From Microbacterium sp. RURRCA19A (GTDB taxonomy: Bacteria; Actinomycetota; Actinomycetes; Actinomycetales; Microbacteriaceae): a stretch of DNA of 64,000 bases. Position 1 is the stretch's first letter. Every line of letters begins with the position of its first letter. The DNA lies in the NCBI RefSeq assembly GCF_900156455.1, contig NZ_FTNQ01000006.1, positions 83,102 to 147,101 of the forward strand, given 5' to 3'. The notes below the pieces were generated by a model. It did not search any database, was not told the origin of the DNA, and saw nothing but the letters and a program-made list of their open reading frames with translations. Made by a program: the position numbers and the translations under genes. Below, in pieces: positions 17,024 to 25,668 of this stretch.

Positions 17024-17938
17024 TCACGCGTCGGGGCGCCAACCCCGAGAGAGCAGCGCGACGCGAACGGGTGCGACGACGTCTCGTTCGGGGTTCCGCA
17101 TGTGGTGGTCCAGCACGCGGACCAGGATCCACCCCGCGCTCGCGATGGCCGGCCACCGGTCGGCGTCCCGCCGGAACTGCTCCATCGAGGCGTGCTGACG
17201 CCCGTCGTACTCGACCGCAACCCGGTACCGGCGGTAGGCGAGGTCGAGGCGCGCGATGAAGCGGCCGCCGTCGATGAGGTCGCCGTTGAGTTCTGGTTCG
17301 GGAAACCCCGCCCGCTGCAGAACAAGACGCAGGTCGGTCTCGCGCGGAGACTCCGACCCGGGACGAGCGAGCCCGAGGGCCGCGTCGAGGTCGGCGGCGC
17401 CTCGTCGACGCAGCCGCTCGATGGCCGTTCGAAGGTCTTCCGCGTCCGCGTCGCCGCGTGTCAGGATCGCGTCGGCTGCGGTCACGAGCGCGCCGACCGG
17501 AACCATCCCGCCGAGCTGCGCCCAGGTCTCGGCGGCAGTGGGAACCGGGAGCCCCGAGCGGAGCGTGAGTCCCGCGGCATCCATCCGTATCCGGTGGCCG
17601 ATGACTCCGGACGTGCGCGGCTCCCTCGCGGGCGGGCTGGCCGAGACGTGGAGATCACGCGTCGTGTGGAGCGGCAGCGGCAGCTCCCACACGGCGGCGG
17701 CCGTGGTGTGACTGAAGAACTGCAGACCTCGCAACCGAGGCGCGTACGCACGGCATCTCTGGAGAAGGGTGGTGCACTCCTCATCGGCACGCACCCGGAT
17801 GCCGTGGAAGGGTGCCGCGAGATCTCTCGCGAACAGCCGGCCCGAGGTCACCCCCGCTCGCCGGGCGCTCGCGACGTCGAAGGCGACCCCGAGGTCGGAG
17901 GGAAGCGGTGAGCGGCGCACCGCCCCAGGGAACCCCAT
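17024..17938 (-). CDS. DUF559-type endonuclease-fold protein with AbiEi-like N-terminus
   Basis: This 304-residue protein resembles a group frequent in Microbacteriaceae. The N-terminal ~170 residues look like the AbiEi antitoxin/winged-helix region (GVTSGRLFARDLAAPFHGIRV). The C-terminal ~110 residues are DUF559, related to Vsr/PD-(D/E)XK nucleases, with ESPRETDLR and RLDLAYRRYRVAVEYDGRQH as the likely metal-binding parts. No function is established. Three copies of a palindromic repeat flank it and it lies between two unrelated operons, so it may be a mobile or defence-related cargo gene (inference). ATG 17938 has no clear ribosome site. Confidence 0.75.
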   Translation of the reverse strand: MGFPGAVRRSPLPSDLGVAFDVASARRAGVTSGRLFARDLAAPFHGIRVRADEECTTLLQRCRAYAPRLRGLQFFSHTTAAAVWELPLPLHTTRDLHVSASPPAREPRTSGVIGHRIRMDAAGLTLRSGLPVPTAAETWAQLGGMVPVGALVTAADAILTRGDADAEDLRTAIERLRRRGAADLDAALGLARPGSESPRETDLRLVLQRAGFPEPELNGDLIDGGRFIARLDLAYRRYRVAVEYDGRQHASMEQFRRDADRWPAIASAGWILVRVLDHHMRNPERDVVAPVRVALLSRGWRPDA

Positions 17939-18048
17939 TCACGCGGCGCCGCGCGAGTATCGGTGACCGTTCAGAGGAGAACTGCGCCGATCTGGCCCTT
18001 GGGGAGGACATGTCTTGCGGCGCCCACCGGCCCCGCCTCCCCAAGTTC

Positions 18049-18101
18049 ACTGTCCACGACACGCGGATGGAGTCGCCGCTCCTCCGCGTGTCTTGGACAC
18101 T
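18049..18101. repeat. REP-like palindromic element, copy 3
   Basis: This is the third copy, on the other side of the DUF559 gene: ACTGTCC (one change from copy 1), ACACGCGGAT, a loop, TCCGCGTGT and GGACACT. It may also end transcription of the YhgE gene, whose stop is at 18125. Confidence 0.72.
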
Positions 18102-18124
18102 CGACCGGGGCAGCGCCGCGCCCG

Positions 18125-20167
18125 CTACGCGGGCAGGGCGGCGGCGCGGACCGACGCCGTGCGGCGACGCACCACGATGAGCGTCGTGACCACGAGCGCC
18201 AGCACGGCCCACACCGCCAGCGCCACGACCCCGGCCCCGACGCCGCCCGACGAGGCGAGGGCGCCCAGCATGGCGGAGTACGCCGGAGACGTCGGCAGCA
18301 GCGAGGCGAATCCGGCGAGCACGGGCGGCACCGTCGAGACGATGTTGGCCGCGACGGCCAGCGCCCCCACGATCGCGGCGATCCAGCGGCCGGCCCCGCC
18401 GAACACCGCGACGAGCGCCTGGTTCACGGCGGCGAACGCGACCCCGGCGGCGATGCACACCAGTGCGAACAGCGCCCAGTCGCTCCAGTCGTACTGGGAT
18501 GCCACCTGCACGACGCCGGCGACGAGCAGCCCCTGCACGGCGCCGATGATCGCCGCCGGAGCGAAGCCGCGGAGGGCGACGAGCCCCGACGCGCGCCGAC
18601 TGGTCAGCGCCCGCGCCGACACGGCCTGGAACACCACGAACGAGGCGAGACCGCCGAACCACAGCACCGCCATCGCCAGCAGCGGGACCGCCGCGATGCC
18701 GAACAGCGAGTCGCTCACCCCGGTGGCCGACACCGGGTCGGCGACGACGTTCGCGAGACTCGTGGCCTCGGCGTCGGTGTAGGTGGGCAGCTGGGCGACC
18801 GCGGTGTCGAGTCCGTCCGCGAGCGACGAGGTTCCGGATGCCACCTGCTGTACGCCGTCGGCGAGTTGTCCGGCGCCGTCCTCGGACTGGGACACCCCGG
18901 ATGCCACTTGCGCGGCGCCCGAGCTGAGCGTCGCGGCCCCAGCCCCCAGCTTGCGCGTGCCGTCGGCGACCTGGCTCGCACCACTGCTGAGGCCGTCGAT
19001 GCCACCGGCGATCGTGTCGATGCCGTTCGCGGCCTTGAAGCCGCCGTCGGCCAGCTTCTGGTTCGCGGCAGCGATCGCGCGGACCCCGGCGGGAAGCTGC
19101 GCCGCTTGACCGGCGAGCGTGCCGATCTTGGTCACGGTCTCGGTGGCCTGCGGGAGGGCCGCCTTCGCATCGGCCGCGGCCGTACGCAGCGCGTCGCACT
19201 GCTCAGGCGTGCCGGTGCACTCGTCCGCGGCCTTCTTCAACGCCGCGGCGGCTTCCACCAGCGCGTCGTTGACTTTCGGCGCCGCGTTGGAGAGGTCGGT
19301 GGCCACCTGTGAGAAGTTCGGCGGGATCTGGTCGGCCAGGCCGTTGATCTGGGTCGCGAGAGCCTGGTTGCCGTTCGCGAGATCGCGGACGCCGGACGCG
19401 GCTTCCCGCGTGCCACCGGCCAGCGCCGTCGCGCCGCCGGCGACCTGCGCGGCGCCGTCGGCGAGCGGAGTCGTCCCCGCGGCGAGCTGCTGCGCGCCCG
19501 TGGCCACCTGCGAGGCCCCGTCCGAGAGCTGGCCCAGGCCGTCGGTGAGCGTGGTCGCGCCGGTCGCCGCCTGTCCTGCGCCGTCGGCGAGCTGGTGTGC
19601 GCCGCTGGCCGCGTCGCCGAGGTTCTTGCTGAGCGTCGTGAAGCCGAGGAACACGTTGGTCAGGTACTGCGACGACAGCTCGGTGCCGAACACGGACGAC
19701 GCGGTGGATGCCAGCTGCGCGGTGATCGCGCCGTCGACCACGCGCGCGTCGGGTGCCGTCTGCACGCCGATCGTCGCGCGTTCGGGGGTTTCGCCGGGGC
19801 GGGTGGACAACGCCGCCGACGTGAAGTTCTCGGGGATCGTGACGACGGCGGTGTAGGTGCCGTCCTTGAGGCCCGCCGCGGCATCCTCGTCGTTGGAGAT
19901 GACCCAGGCGATGTTGCTCGGCTGATCGTCCGCGCCCTTGACGAGGCCGCCGGTGAGCTGGCGGCCGAGGGGGACGAGCTGACCGTTCAGTTCGACGGCC
20001 TTGTCGTCGTTGACGATCGCGGCGGTGATGTTGTCGAGACGGTCGGTCGGGTTGTAGAGCGCTCCGACCAGGATGCCGCCGATGACGGCCGGCAGCAGGA
20101 GCACGCCGATGAGGGTCAGCCAGGTCACGGGGCGGCGCGAGCGGGAGCGCTCGACGGGGACGGTCAT
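18125..20167 (-). CDS. YhgE/Pip-family membrane protein
   Basis: This 680-residue protein matches the YhgE/Pip (phage infection protein) architecture. One membrane segment lies near residues 15-35, followed by an extracytoplasmic domain. A long stretch at about 195-460 repeats short LADGA/QVATG-type units, predicted to be coiled or helical. The C-terminus has five or six membrane segments. Members resemble ABC-2-type permeases and take part in export or ESX/type VII-like secretion; the substrate is unknown. Its ATG overlaps the MMPL stop by four bases, so both are made together under the TetR regulator. Confidence 0.88.
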   Translation of the reverse strand: MTVPVERSRSRRPVTWLTLIGVLLLPAVIGGILVGALYNPTDRLDNITAAIVNDDKAVELNGQLVPLGRQLTGGLVKGADDQPSNIAWVISNDEDAAAGLKDGTYTAVVTIPENFTSAALSTRPGETPERATIGVQTAPDARVVDGAITAQLASTASSVFGTELSSQYLTNVFLGFTTLSKNLGDAASGAHQLADGAGQAATGATTLTDGLGQLSDGASQVATGAQQLAAGTTPLADGAAQVAGGATALAGGTREAASGVRDLANGNQALATQINGLADQIPPNFSQVATDLSNAAPKVNDALVEAAAALKKAADECTGTPEQCDALRTAAADAKAALPQATETVTKIGTLAGQAAQLPAGVRAIAAANQKLADGGFKAANGIDTIAGGIDGLSSGASQVADGTRKLGAGAATLSSGAAQVASGVSQSEDGAGQLADGVQQVASGTSSLADGLDTAVAQLPTYTDAEATSLANVVADPVSATGVSDSLFGIAAVPLLAMAVLWFGGLASFVVFQAVSARALTSRRASGLVALRGFAPAAIIGAVQGLLVAGVVQVASQYDWSDWALFALVCIAAGVAFAAVNQALVAVFGGAGRWIAAIVGALAVAANIVSTVPPVLAGFASLLPTSPAYSAMLGALASSGGVGAGVVALAVWAVLALVVTTLIVVRRRTASVRAAALPA

Positions 20168-23061
20168 GCGAACACCTCGGAGAGATCGGTGGAGGACTCG
20201 GGGGCCGGGCGGTGCCGGTGGGGGGCGGGCAGCGCCAGCGAGGTCACGTCGGGGCGGTGGGCGTCGGCGAGGAGGGCGAGCGCGCGGCGTTCGTCCCGGG
20301 CCGACACCACGAGGGTGAACGCCGACCCGGCGTCGCCGTCGCGCTCGCGCGCCGCGACGGCGACGCGCCGCAGCTCTTCGGCGACGTCGGCGCGCGCGTC
20401 GGCGTCGAGCCGGTCGACGTCGCAGAGCACGGCGAGACGCGTGGGGCCTGCGAGAGCCCGGGCGACCTCGTCGGCCGCGCTGTCGGGGTCGTCCAGGAGC
20501 GCCAGTCCCACGCGGGAGCGGACGGCGCCGGCCCGCTCGGGGAGCAGGAGGCCGTCGACGCGGAGGCGCCCCTCGACCGCGGAGAGTCGGCCGGCCAGGG
20601 CCAGCAGCAGGGGGCGGGTGACCCGCGTCTCACCGGTCACGAGCAGCGTTCCGCCGTAGCCGACCCGCAGCCGCACATCGGCGAACGCCGGATCATCGTC
20701 GTCCGAGGGCGTGGCGGCACGCAGGTCGTCGGCGGCCACGGCGATGGCGGGCTCCGTCGGCCAGTCGCGCAGGCCGATCTCGCGTTCGACGGCTTCCCCC
20801 TCGACGTCGAGCTTGGGCAGCAGACGGTCGAGCCATCGTGGCATCCACCAGGCCTTGTCTCCGAGGAGCGCCAGGATCGCGGGGACCAGGGTCATGCGCA
20901 CGAGGAACGCGTCGACGGCGACACCGACGGCGAGACCCAGGGCGATGGGTTTGAGGCTCGAGTCGCCTTCCGGCACGAAGGCGACGAAGACCGAGAACAT
21001 GATGACCGCGGCGGCCACGACGACGCGGGCCGAGCCCATGAAGCCGCTGCGCACGGCCCCGAGCGCGACCTCGCGGGGTGTGCGCCCCTGGCGGTCGGCG
21101 TGCACGTAGTCCTCGCGCATGCGCGACACGAGGAACACCTGGTAGTCCATCGCGAGGCCGAACAGCACGCCCATCAGCACGATCGGCATGAAGCTGATGA
21201 TCGGTCCGACCTTCGCCACGTGGAGGGCGTCGGCGAACCAGCCCCACTCGAACACGGCGGCGACGACACCGAAGGAGGCGGCAACCGACAGCAGATACCC
21301 GCCCGCGGCGGTGAGCGGCACCCAGATCGAGCGGAACACGATCATCAGGAGGATCAGCGACAGCCCGACGACGAACAGACCGAACGGCAGCAGGGCGGCG
21401 CCGAGCTGATCGGAGATGTCGATGGTGACGGCGGTGTACCCGGTGACGAGCAGACGGACGCCGAACTGGTCGTACAGGCGGTCCTCGGCGGCACGGAGCT
21501 CGCGCACGAGGTCGGCGGTGCGGGGGTCTTCGGGACCCGTCTCCGGCACGATCTGCACGATCCCGGTGTCGGCGGTCTCGTTCGGGGTCGCGAGCGCGAC
21601 CTCCGCGACGCCGGGGATCTTGGCGACCTCGTCACCGATGTCGGTCATGAGGGTGAGCGGATCGTTGGAGGTGACGATCGTGCCGGTCATGATGAGTGGG
21701 CCGTTGGCTCCGGGGCCGAAGTACTCGTCGGTCAGCTCGTACGCGGTGCGCGCCTCGTTGCCCGGGGGAAGCTGGCCCGCGGTGGGGAGCGTGAGGGCGA
21801 GGCTCCCGGCGGGGATGGCGGTGACGCCGAGCAGGCCGATCACGGCGACGGAGGTGATCACGGGATGCCGGGTCACCAGGCCCACCCACCGTTTGGCGGG
21901 GCCGCTGCGTTCGGTGCGGGCCTTGCGGGCGGCCGCCTTCCCGGCGCGGGCGGCCTCGGCCGCGGCGTCGGCCTCGGCACCCTGCTCCGCCGTCATCGCG
22001 CGGCGGCGGCGTGCGGACGTCCGCTTGCGGCCGAAGCCCCAGCCCACCACGCGCCCCTTCGCGAATCCGAGGAGAGCGGGGGTGAGGGTCAGCCCGATGC
22101 ACACCGCGATGGCGACGGCGACGGACGCGGCGACCCCCATGGTGGTCAGGAACGGGATGCCGGCGAAACCGAGTCCGATCAGGGCGATGAGCACCGTGAT
22201 GCCGGCGAACACGACCGCGGAGCCGGCCGTGCCGGTGGCGCGGGCGGCGGATTCCTCGGGGTCCATGCCGCCGCGCACCTGGTCTTGATGTCGGGACACG
22301 ATGAACAGGGCGTAGTCGATGCCCACGGCGAGTCCGAGCATGACCGCCAGCAGCGGGGTCGTCGTCGACACCGTCGCGAAACCGGTGGCGATGAAGATGA
22401 GGGCGACCGAGAGCGCCACACCGAGGAGCGCGGTCGCCAGCGGCATCCCGGCCACGAGGAACGACCGGAACGTGAGCATGAGGACGATCGCCGCGATCAC
22501 CACGCCGAGCGCTTCGGTGATGCTCGCGCCGGGGATCTCGGTGGCGAAGAGCTGACCGCCGAGGACCGCCTGGGACCCGGCGGGGAGGGCGGAGCCGAGC
22601 GCGGTGGTGTCTTCCCGGAGTGCGTCCTCGGTGGCGGTGGGCACTTCGGTGGCCTCGCCCGAGAACTGGATGCGGATGATGGCCGCCCTGTCGTCGTCGG
22701 AGACACCGCCCGAGATGCGTTCGTCGAAGGGGTCGGTCACCGCCTCGACGAAGTCGAGCTTGCCGATGTCGGTGACGGTGGTCTGGATGGTGTCCTGGTA
22801 GTCCTGGTCGCGCACGGTCGCGCCGTCGGCGGCGACCACGACGATGTCGGCGCTCGCCCCGCTGACCTGCGGGAAGGTGCGCCCGAGCATCTCGAGCCCG
22901 GCCTGGGACTCGGTGCCGGGGATCGCGAAGGTGTTGTCGGTGCCCTTCGCGAAGAGCGCGACCCCGCCTCCGGCGAGCACGAGGATGAGGATCCACGCCG
23001 AGAGGACGCGCCACGGGTGGCGGAACGACCAACGGCCCAGGGTGTACAGGAAAGTGGACAC
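20164..23061 (-). CDS. MMPL/RND-family transporter with C-terminal degenerate ABC-like domain
   Basis: This is a 965-residue RND-type exporter of the MMPL family: two repeats of one plus five membrane segments, with extracytoplasmic domains between. MMPL proteins export lipids or drugs using the proton gradient. From about residue 793 the protein carries an extra domain (20164-20690) that reads like an ABC ATPase: a strand-loop with VTGETR in place of the P-loop, then LLLALAGRLSAVEGRLRVDG, a Walker B-like RLAVLCDVDRLDADAR, and SARDE where the H-loop His would be. GTG 23061 is chosen because it gives the right N-terminus, and GGGAG precedes it. An upstream extension would overlap the operators. 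Confidence 0.88.
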   Translation of the reverse strand: MSTFLYTLGRWSFRHPWRVLSAWILILVLAGGGVALFAKGTDNTFAIPGTESQAGLEMLGRTFPQVSGASADIVVVAADGATVRDQDYQDTIQTTVTDIGKLDFVEAVTDPFDERISGGVSDDDRAAIIRIQFSGEATEVPTATEDALREDTTALGSALPAGSQAVLGGQLFATEIPGASITEALGVVIAAIVLMLTFRSFLVAGMPLATALLGVALSVALIFIATGFATVSTTTPLLAVMLGLAVGIDYALFIVSRHQDQVRGGMDPEESAARATGTAGSAVVFAGITVLIALIGLGFAGIPFLTTMGVAASVAVAIAVCIGLTLTPALLGFAKGRVVGWGFGRKRTSARRRRAMTAEQGAEADAAAEAARAGKAAARKARTERSGPAKRWVGLVTRHPVITSVAVIGLLGVTAIPAGSLALTLPTAGQLPPGNEARTAYELTDEYFGPGANGPLIMTGTIVTSNDPLTLMTDIGDEVAKIPGVAEVALATPNETADTGIVQIVPETGPEDPRTADLVRELRAAEDRLYDQFGVRLLVTGYTAVTIDISDQLGAALLPFGLFVVGLSLILLMIVFRSIWVPLTAAGGYLLSVAASFGVVAAVFEWGWFADALHVAKVGPIISFMPIVLMGVLFGLAMDYQVFLVSRMREDYVHADRQGRTPREVALGAVRSGFMGSARVVVAAAVIMFSVFVAFVPEGDSSLKPIALGLAVGVAVDAFLVRMTLVPAILALLGDKAWWMPRWLDRLLPKLDVEGEAVEREIGLRDWPTEPAIAVAADDLRAATPSDDDDPAFADVRLRVGYGGTLLVTGETRVTRPLLLALAGRLSAVEGRLRVDGLLLPERAGAVRSRVGLALLDDPDSAADEVARALAGPTRLAVLCDVDRLDADARADVAEELRRVAVAARERDGDAGSAFTLVVSARDERRALALLADAHRPDVTSLALPAPHRHRPAPESSTDLSEVFA

Positions 23062-23091
23062 GGTGGCTGCTCCCGAGGTCGGCGGTGGGTC

Positions 23092-23124
23092 GATACAGCA
23101 CCGTATCGGATACAACAATGTATC
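23092..23124. promoter_or_regulatory. Two tandem operators GATAC-N6-GTATC for the TetR regulator
   Basis: Two 16-bp inverted repeats, GATAC-N6-GTATC, lie at 23092-23107 and 23109-23124, spaced 17 bp start to start. They sit between the MMPL start (23061) and the TetR start (23184). The paired sites suggest two dimers binding side by side and repressing both directions. Confidence 0.8.
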
Positions 23125-23183
23125 GTAGTTGTCCGGGGGAGGCGCCAACCTGAGTCTCGCCCGTGAAGCCAGAGGAGCGCCGC

Positions 23184-23810
23184 ATGACCGACACGGCACC
23201 GGCGCCGTCACGACGACGCGAGAACACCCGCACCCGACTGATGGATGCCGCGGCCCAGCTGTTCGCGGAGGAGGGCATCGACGCGACGTCCGTGGAGGCC
23301 GTGTGCGAGCGCGCCGGGTTCACCCGCGGCGCGTTCTACTCGAACTTCGCCTCGAAGGAGGAGCTGTTCCTCGCGCTGTGCGAGCGTTCCGCGAACACGA
23401 CGCTCGCGGCGCTGCGCGAGCGCATCGCCTCTCTCGAGGCGCACGATCTCGACGCGCACACGGAACTGCACGATCTCGTTCAGCAGGTGCTGGAGATCGC
23501 GGCGCAGGACCGGCTCGACGTGCTGCTCAACGCGGAGATCCGGACGCAGGCCCTCCGCAACGCGGACTTCGCGGTGGCGTATCGCGCGCTGGACCGGGGG
23601 CTGTCCGAGAGCGTCACGCACCTGGTCAGCGACATCGCCGCGGCGCGGGGACTGCGTCTGCGGATCCCCCCCGAGGCGGCCACCGAGCTCCTGCTGTCGA
23701 TGTGGGTGTCGGCGACCGAGCACGCGCTCATCGCCGGCCACGACCCGCGTGCGGCTCAGCCCGAGCTGGCCGCGCGGCTCTCGCACATCCTGACGCTCAT
23801 CCTCGAGTGA
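23184..23810 (+). CDS. TetR-family transcriptional regulator
   Basis: This is a 208-residue repressor. The N-terminal helix-turn-helix spans residues 20-65 (LFAEEGIDATSVEAVCERAGFTRGAFYSNF type). The C-terminal ligand-binding domain is variable, so no ligand can be predicted. AGAGGAG precedes the ATG by seven bases. It is divergent from MMPL-YhgE, and the two palindromes between them are its likely sites. Its 3' end overlaps menC by 14 bases. Confidence 0.9.
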   Translation: MTDTAPAPSRRRENTRTRLMDAAAQLFAEEGIDATSVEAVCERAGFTRGAFYSNFASKEELFLALCERSANTTLAALRERIASLEAHDLDAHTELHDLVQQVLEIAAQDRLDVLLNAEIRTQALRNADFAVAYRALDRGLSESVTHLVSDIAAARGLRLRIPPEAATELLLSMWVSATEHALIAGHDPRAAQPELAARLSHILTLILE

Positions 23811-24798
23811 GGTCGGCCTCCAGCAACCGGTAGCACCGGGTCAGGCGCTGAAGCCACCAGTCGCACCGGTCTTCGGCGGCCTCGACGCGGTCGAGCGACG
23901 CCGTGGTCGGCGACACGCGCGTCGGCGTCAGCGCGCCGTCGCGGGGGCGCAGGGGTGCGGCGACGACGTCCGCGGTGAACAGCGCCGCGGTGCCGAGACC
24001 GCAGTCGAACTCCAGCTCCGGCAGAGCGGACGCGAGAGCGAGACCCATCGACAGCCCCACCGACGTGTCGAGGGCGCTGGACACCACCGCCGGGAGTCCC
24101 GCTTCCGCGACGATCGCCAGGGCGGCGCGCACGCCCCCGAGCGGCTGCGCCTTGATCACGAGCAGGTCGGCCGCTCCCGCGCGTGCGACGCGGAGCGGGT
24201 CGCTCGCCTTGCGGACGCTCTCGTCCGCGCCGACGGGGATGTCGAGGTAGCCGATGCGCTCCCGGAGCTCGGCGAGCTCCTCGACCTCGGCGCAGGGCTG
24301 CTCGATGTACTCGAGGTCGAACTCGGCGAGGGCGTGGACGGCGCGCTCGGCCTCGTCGACGTTCCATCCGCCGTTGGCGTCGATGCGCACGCGCCCCTCG
24401 GGCCCCATCGCCCCCCGCACGGCGCGCACCCTCGCCACGTCGTCCGCGAGCACCTGTCCCGCCTCGGCGACCTTCACCTTGGCCGTCCGGCATCCGTCGT
24501 AGCGGGCGAGCACGCCCTCGACCTCGGATGCCGGCACCGCGGGGACGGTCGCGTTGACCGCGACGCGCGAGCGCACGGGAGCGGGGGTGGGATGCCAGCC
24601 GAACTCGAGCGCGGCAGCGAGCCACGTCGCGGCCTCGGCGTCGCCGTACTCGGTGAACGGCGAGAACTCCGTCCATCCCTCGGGCCCCTCGAACACGACC
24701 GCCTCGCGCGTCCGGATGCCGCGGAACCGGGTGGCGAGGGGGAGGGCGACGACGCGGGCCGTGGCGAGGACGTCGGTGAGGGGCGGGAGGGGACTCAT
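23797..24798 (-). CDS. menC: o-Succinylbenzoate synthase
   Basis: This dehydrates SHCHC to o-succinylbenzoate in menaquinone synthesis. It is an enolase-superfamily protein of 333 residues. The catalytic Lys pair is visible as TAKVKVAE near residue 108 and LLVIKAQPLGG near 220. The metal ligands lie in RIDANGGWNV, EYIEQPC and GADESV. A weak CAGGAT box six bases before the ATG (24805-24810) and a GGGGGG run both precede the start. It is divergent from the F420-type oxidoreductase. Confidence 0.92.
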   Translation of the reverse strand: MSPLPPLTDVLATARVVALPLATRFRGIRTREAVVFEGPEGWTEFSPFTEYGDAEAATWLAAALEFGWHPTPAPVRSRVAVNATVPAVPASEVEGVLARYDGCRTAKVKVAEAGQVLADDVARVRAVRGAMGPEGRVRIDANGGWNVDEAERAVHALAEFDLEYIEQPCAEVEELAELRERIGYLDIPVGADESVRKASDPLRVARAGAADLLVIKAQPLGGVRAALAIVAEAGLPAVVSSALDTSVGLSMGLALASALPELEFDCGLGTAALFTADVVAAPLRPRDGALTPTRVSPTTASLDRVEAAEDRCDWWLQRLTRCYRLLEADLTRG

Positions 24799-24845
24799 CC
24801 CCCCATCCTGGCCTCGGTGTCGGACGTCGGGAATAGGCTGGCCGC

Positions 24846-25643
24846 ATGCTCTTCGACACCCCGGTGCGTCTCGGCGTCCAGATCCAGCCGCAGCACGTGC
24901 AGTACTCCGACATCCGCGACGCCGTCTTCCGTCTGGAAGAGATGGGCGTCGACGTCCTGTTCAACTGGGACCACTTCTTCCCCCTCTACGGCGACCCTGA
25001 CGGCGAGCACTTCGAGTCGTGGACCATGCTCGCCGCCTGGGCCGAGCAGACCGAGCGCGTCGAGTTCGGCGCTCTGGTCAACTGCAACAGCTACCGAGGT
25101 GCCGACCTGCAGGCGGACATGGCCCGGACGATCGACCACATCAGCAAGAAGGGCGGCGACACCGGGCGCTTCATCTTCGGCACCGGATCGGGCTGGTTCC
25201 AGCGCGATTACGACGAGTACGGCTACGAATTCGGAACGGCCGGTTCGCGACTGAACGCCCTCGCGAGCGACCTCGACCGCATCGTCGACCGCTGGGGCAA
25301 GCTCAACCCCGCGCCCACCCGCAAGATCCCGGTGATGATCGGCGGCAAGGGCGAGCAGAAGACGCTGCGCATCGTCGCCCGTCACGCCGACATCTGGCAC
25401 AGCTTCGTCACGCCCGACGAGCTGCCGCACAAGTTCGAGGTCATCGAGCGCTGGGCCGAGACCGAGGGGCGCGACCTCTCGGGCCTCATCGTCTCCAACG
25501 AGCTGAAGGACCGCGACGAGACCGTCGCCGACGCGCTGTACGACGCCGGCACCCGCCTGTTCACGCTCGGATTCTCGGGCCCGGACTGGGACTACTCGAT
25601 CATCGAGCGGTGGCTCGCCTGGCGGGACAGCAAGAACGCCTGA
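24846..25643 (+). CDS. LLM-class F420-dependent oxidoreductase
   Basis: This is a 265-residue luciferase-like TIM-barrel oxidoreductase of the F420-dependent group, with RLGVQIQPQHVQYSD at the N-terminus and a RFIFGTGSGWFQRDY segment at about residues 113-127. Substrate is unknown. TAGGCT (24834-24839) lies six bases before the ATG, which suggests leaderless transcription. Its position beside menC is probably conserved in relatives, but I see nothing that ties it to quinone chemistry. Whether the host makes F420 cannot be checked here. Confidence 0.82.
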   Translation: MLFDTPVRLGVQIQPQHVQYSDIRDAVFRLEEMGVDVLFNWDHFFPLYGDPDGEHFESWTMLAAWAEQTERVEFGALVNCNSYRGADLQADMARTIDHISKKGGDTGRFIFGTGSGWFQRDYDEYGYEFGTAGSRLNALASDLDRIVDRWGKLNPAPTRKIPVMIGGKGEQKTLRIVARHADIWHSFVTPDELPHKFEVIERWAETEGRDLSGLIVSNELKDRDETVADALYDAGTRLFTLGFSGPDWDYSIIERWLAWRDSKNA

Positions 25644-25668
25644 GTCCCGTGAACGTCTCGGGCTTCGG

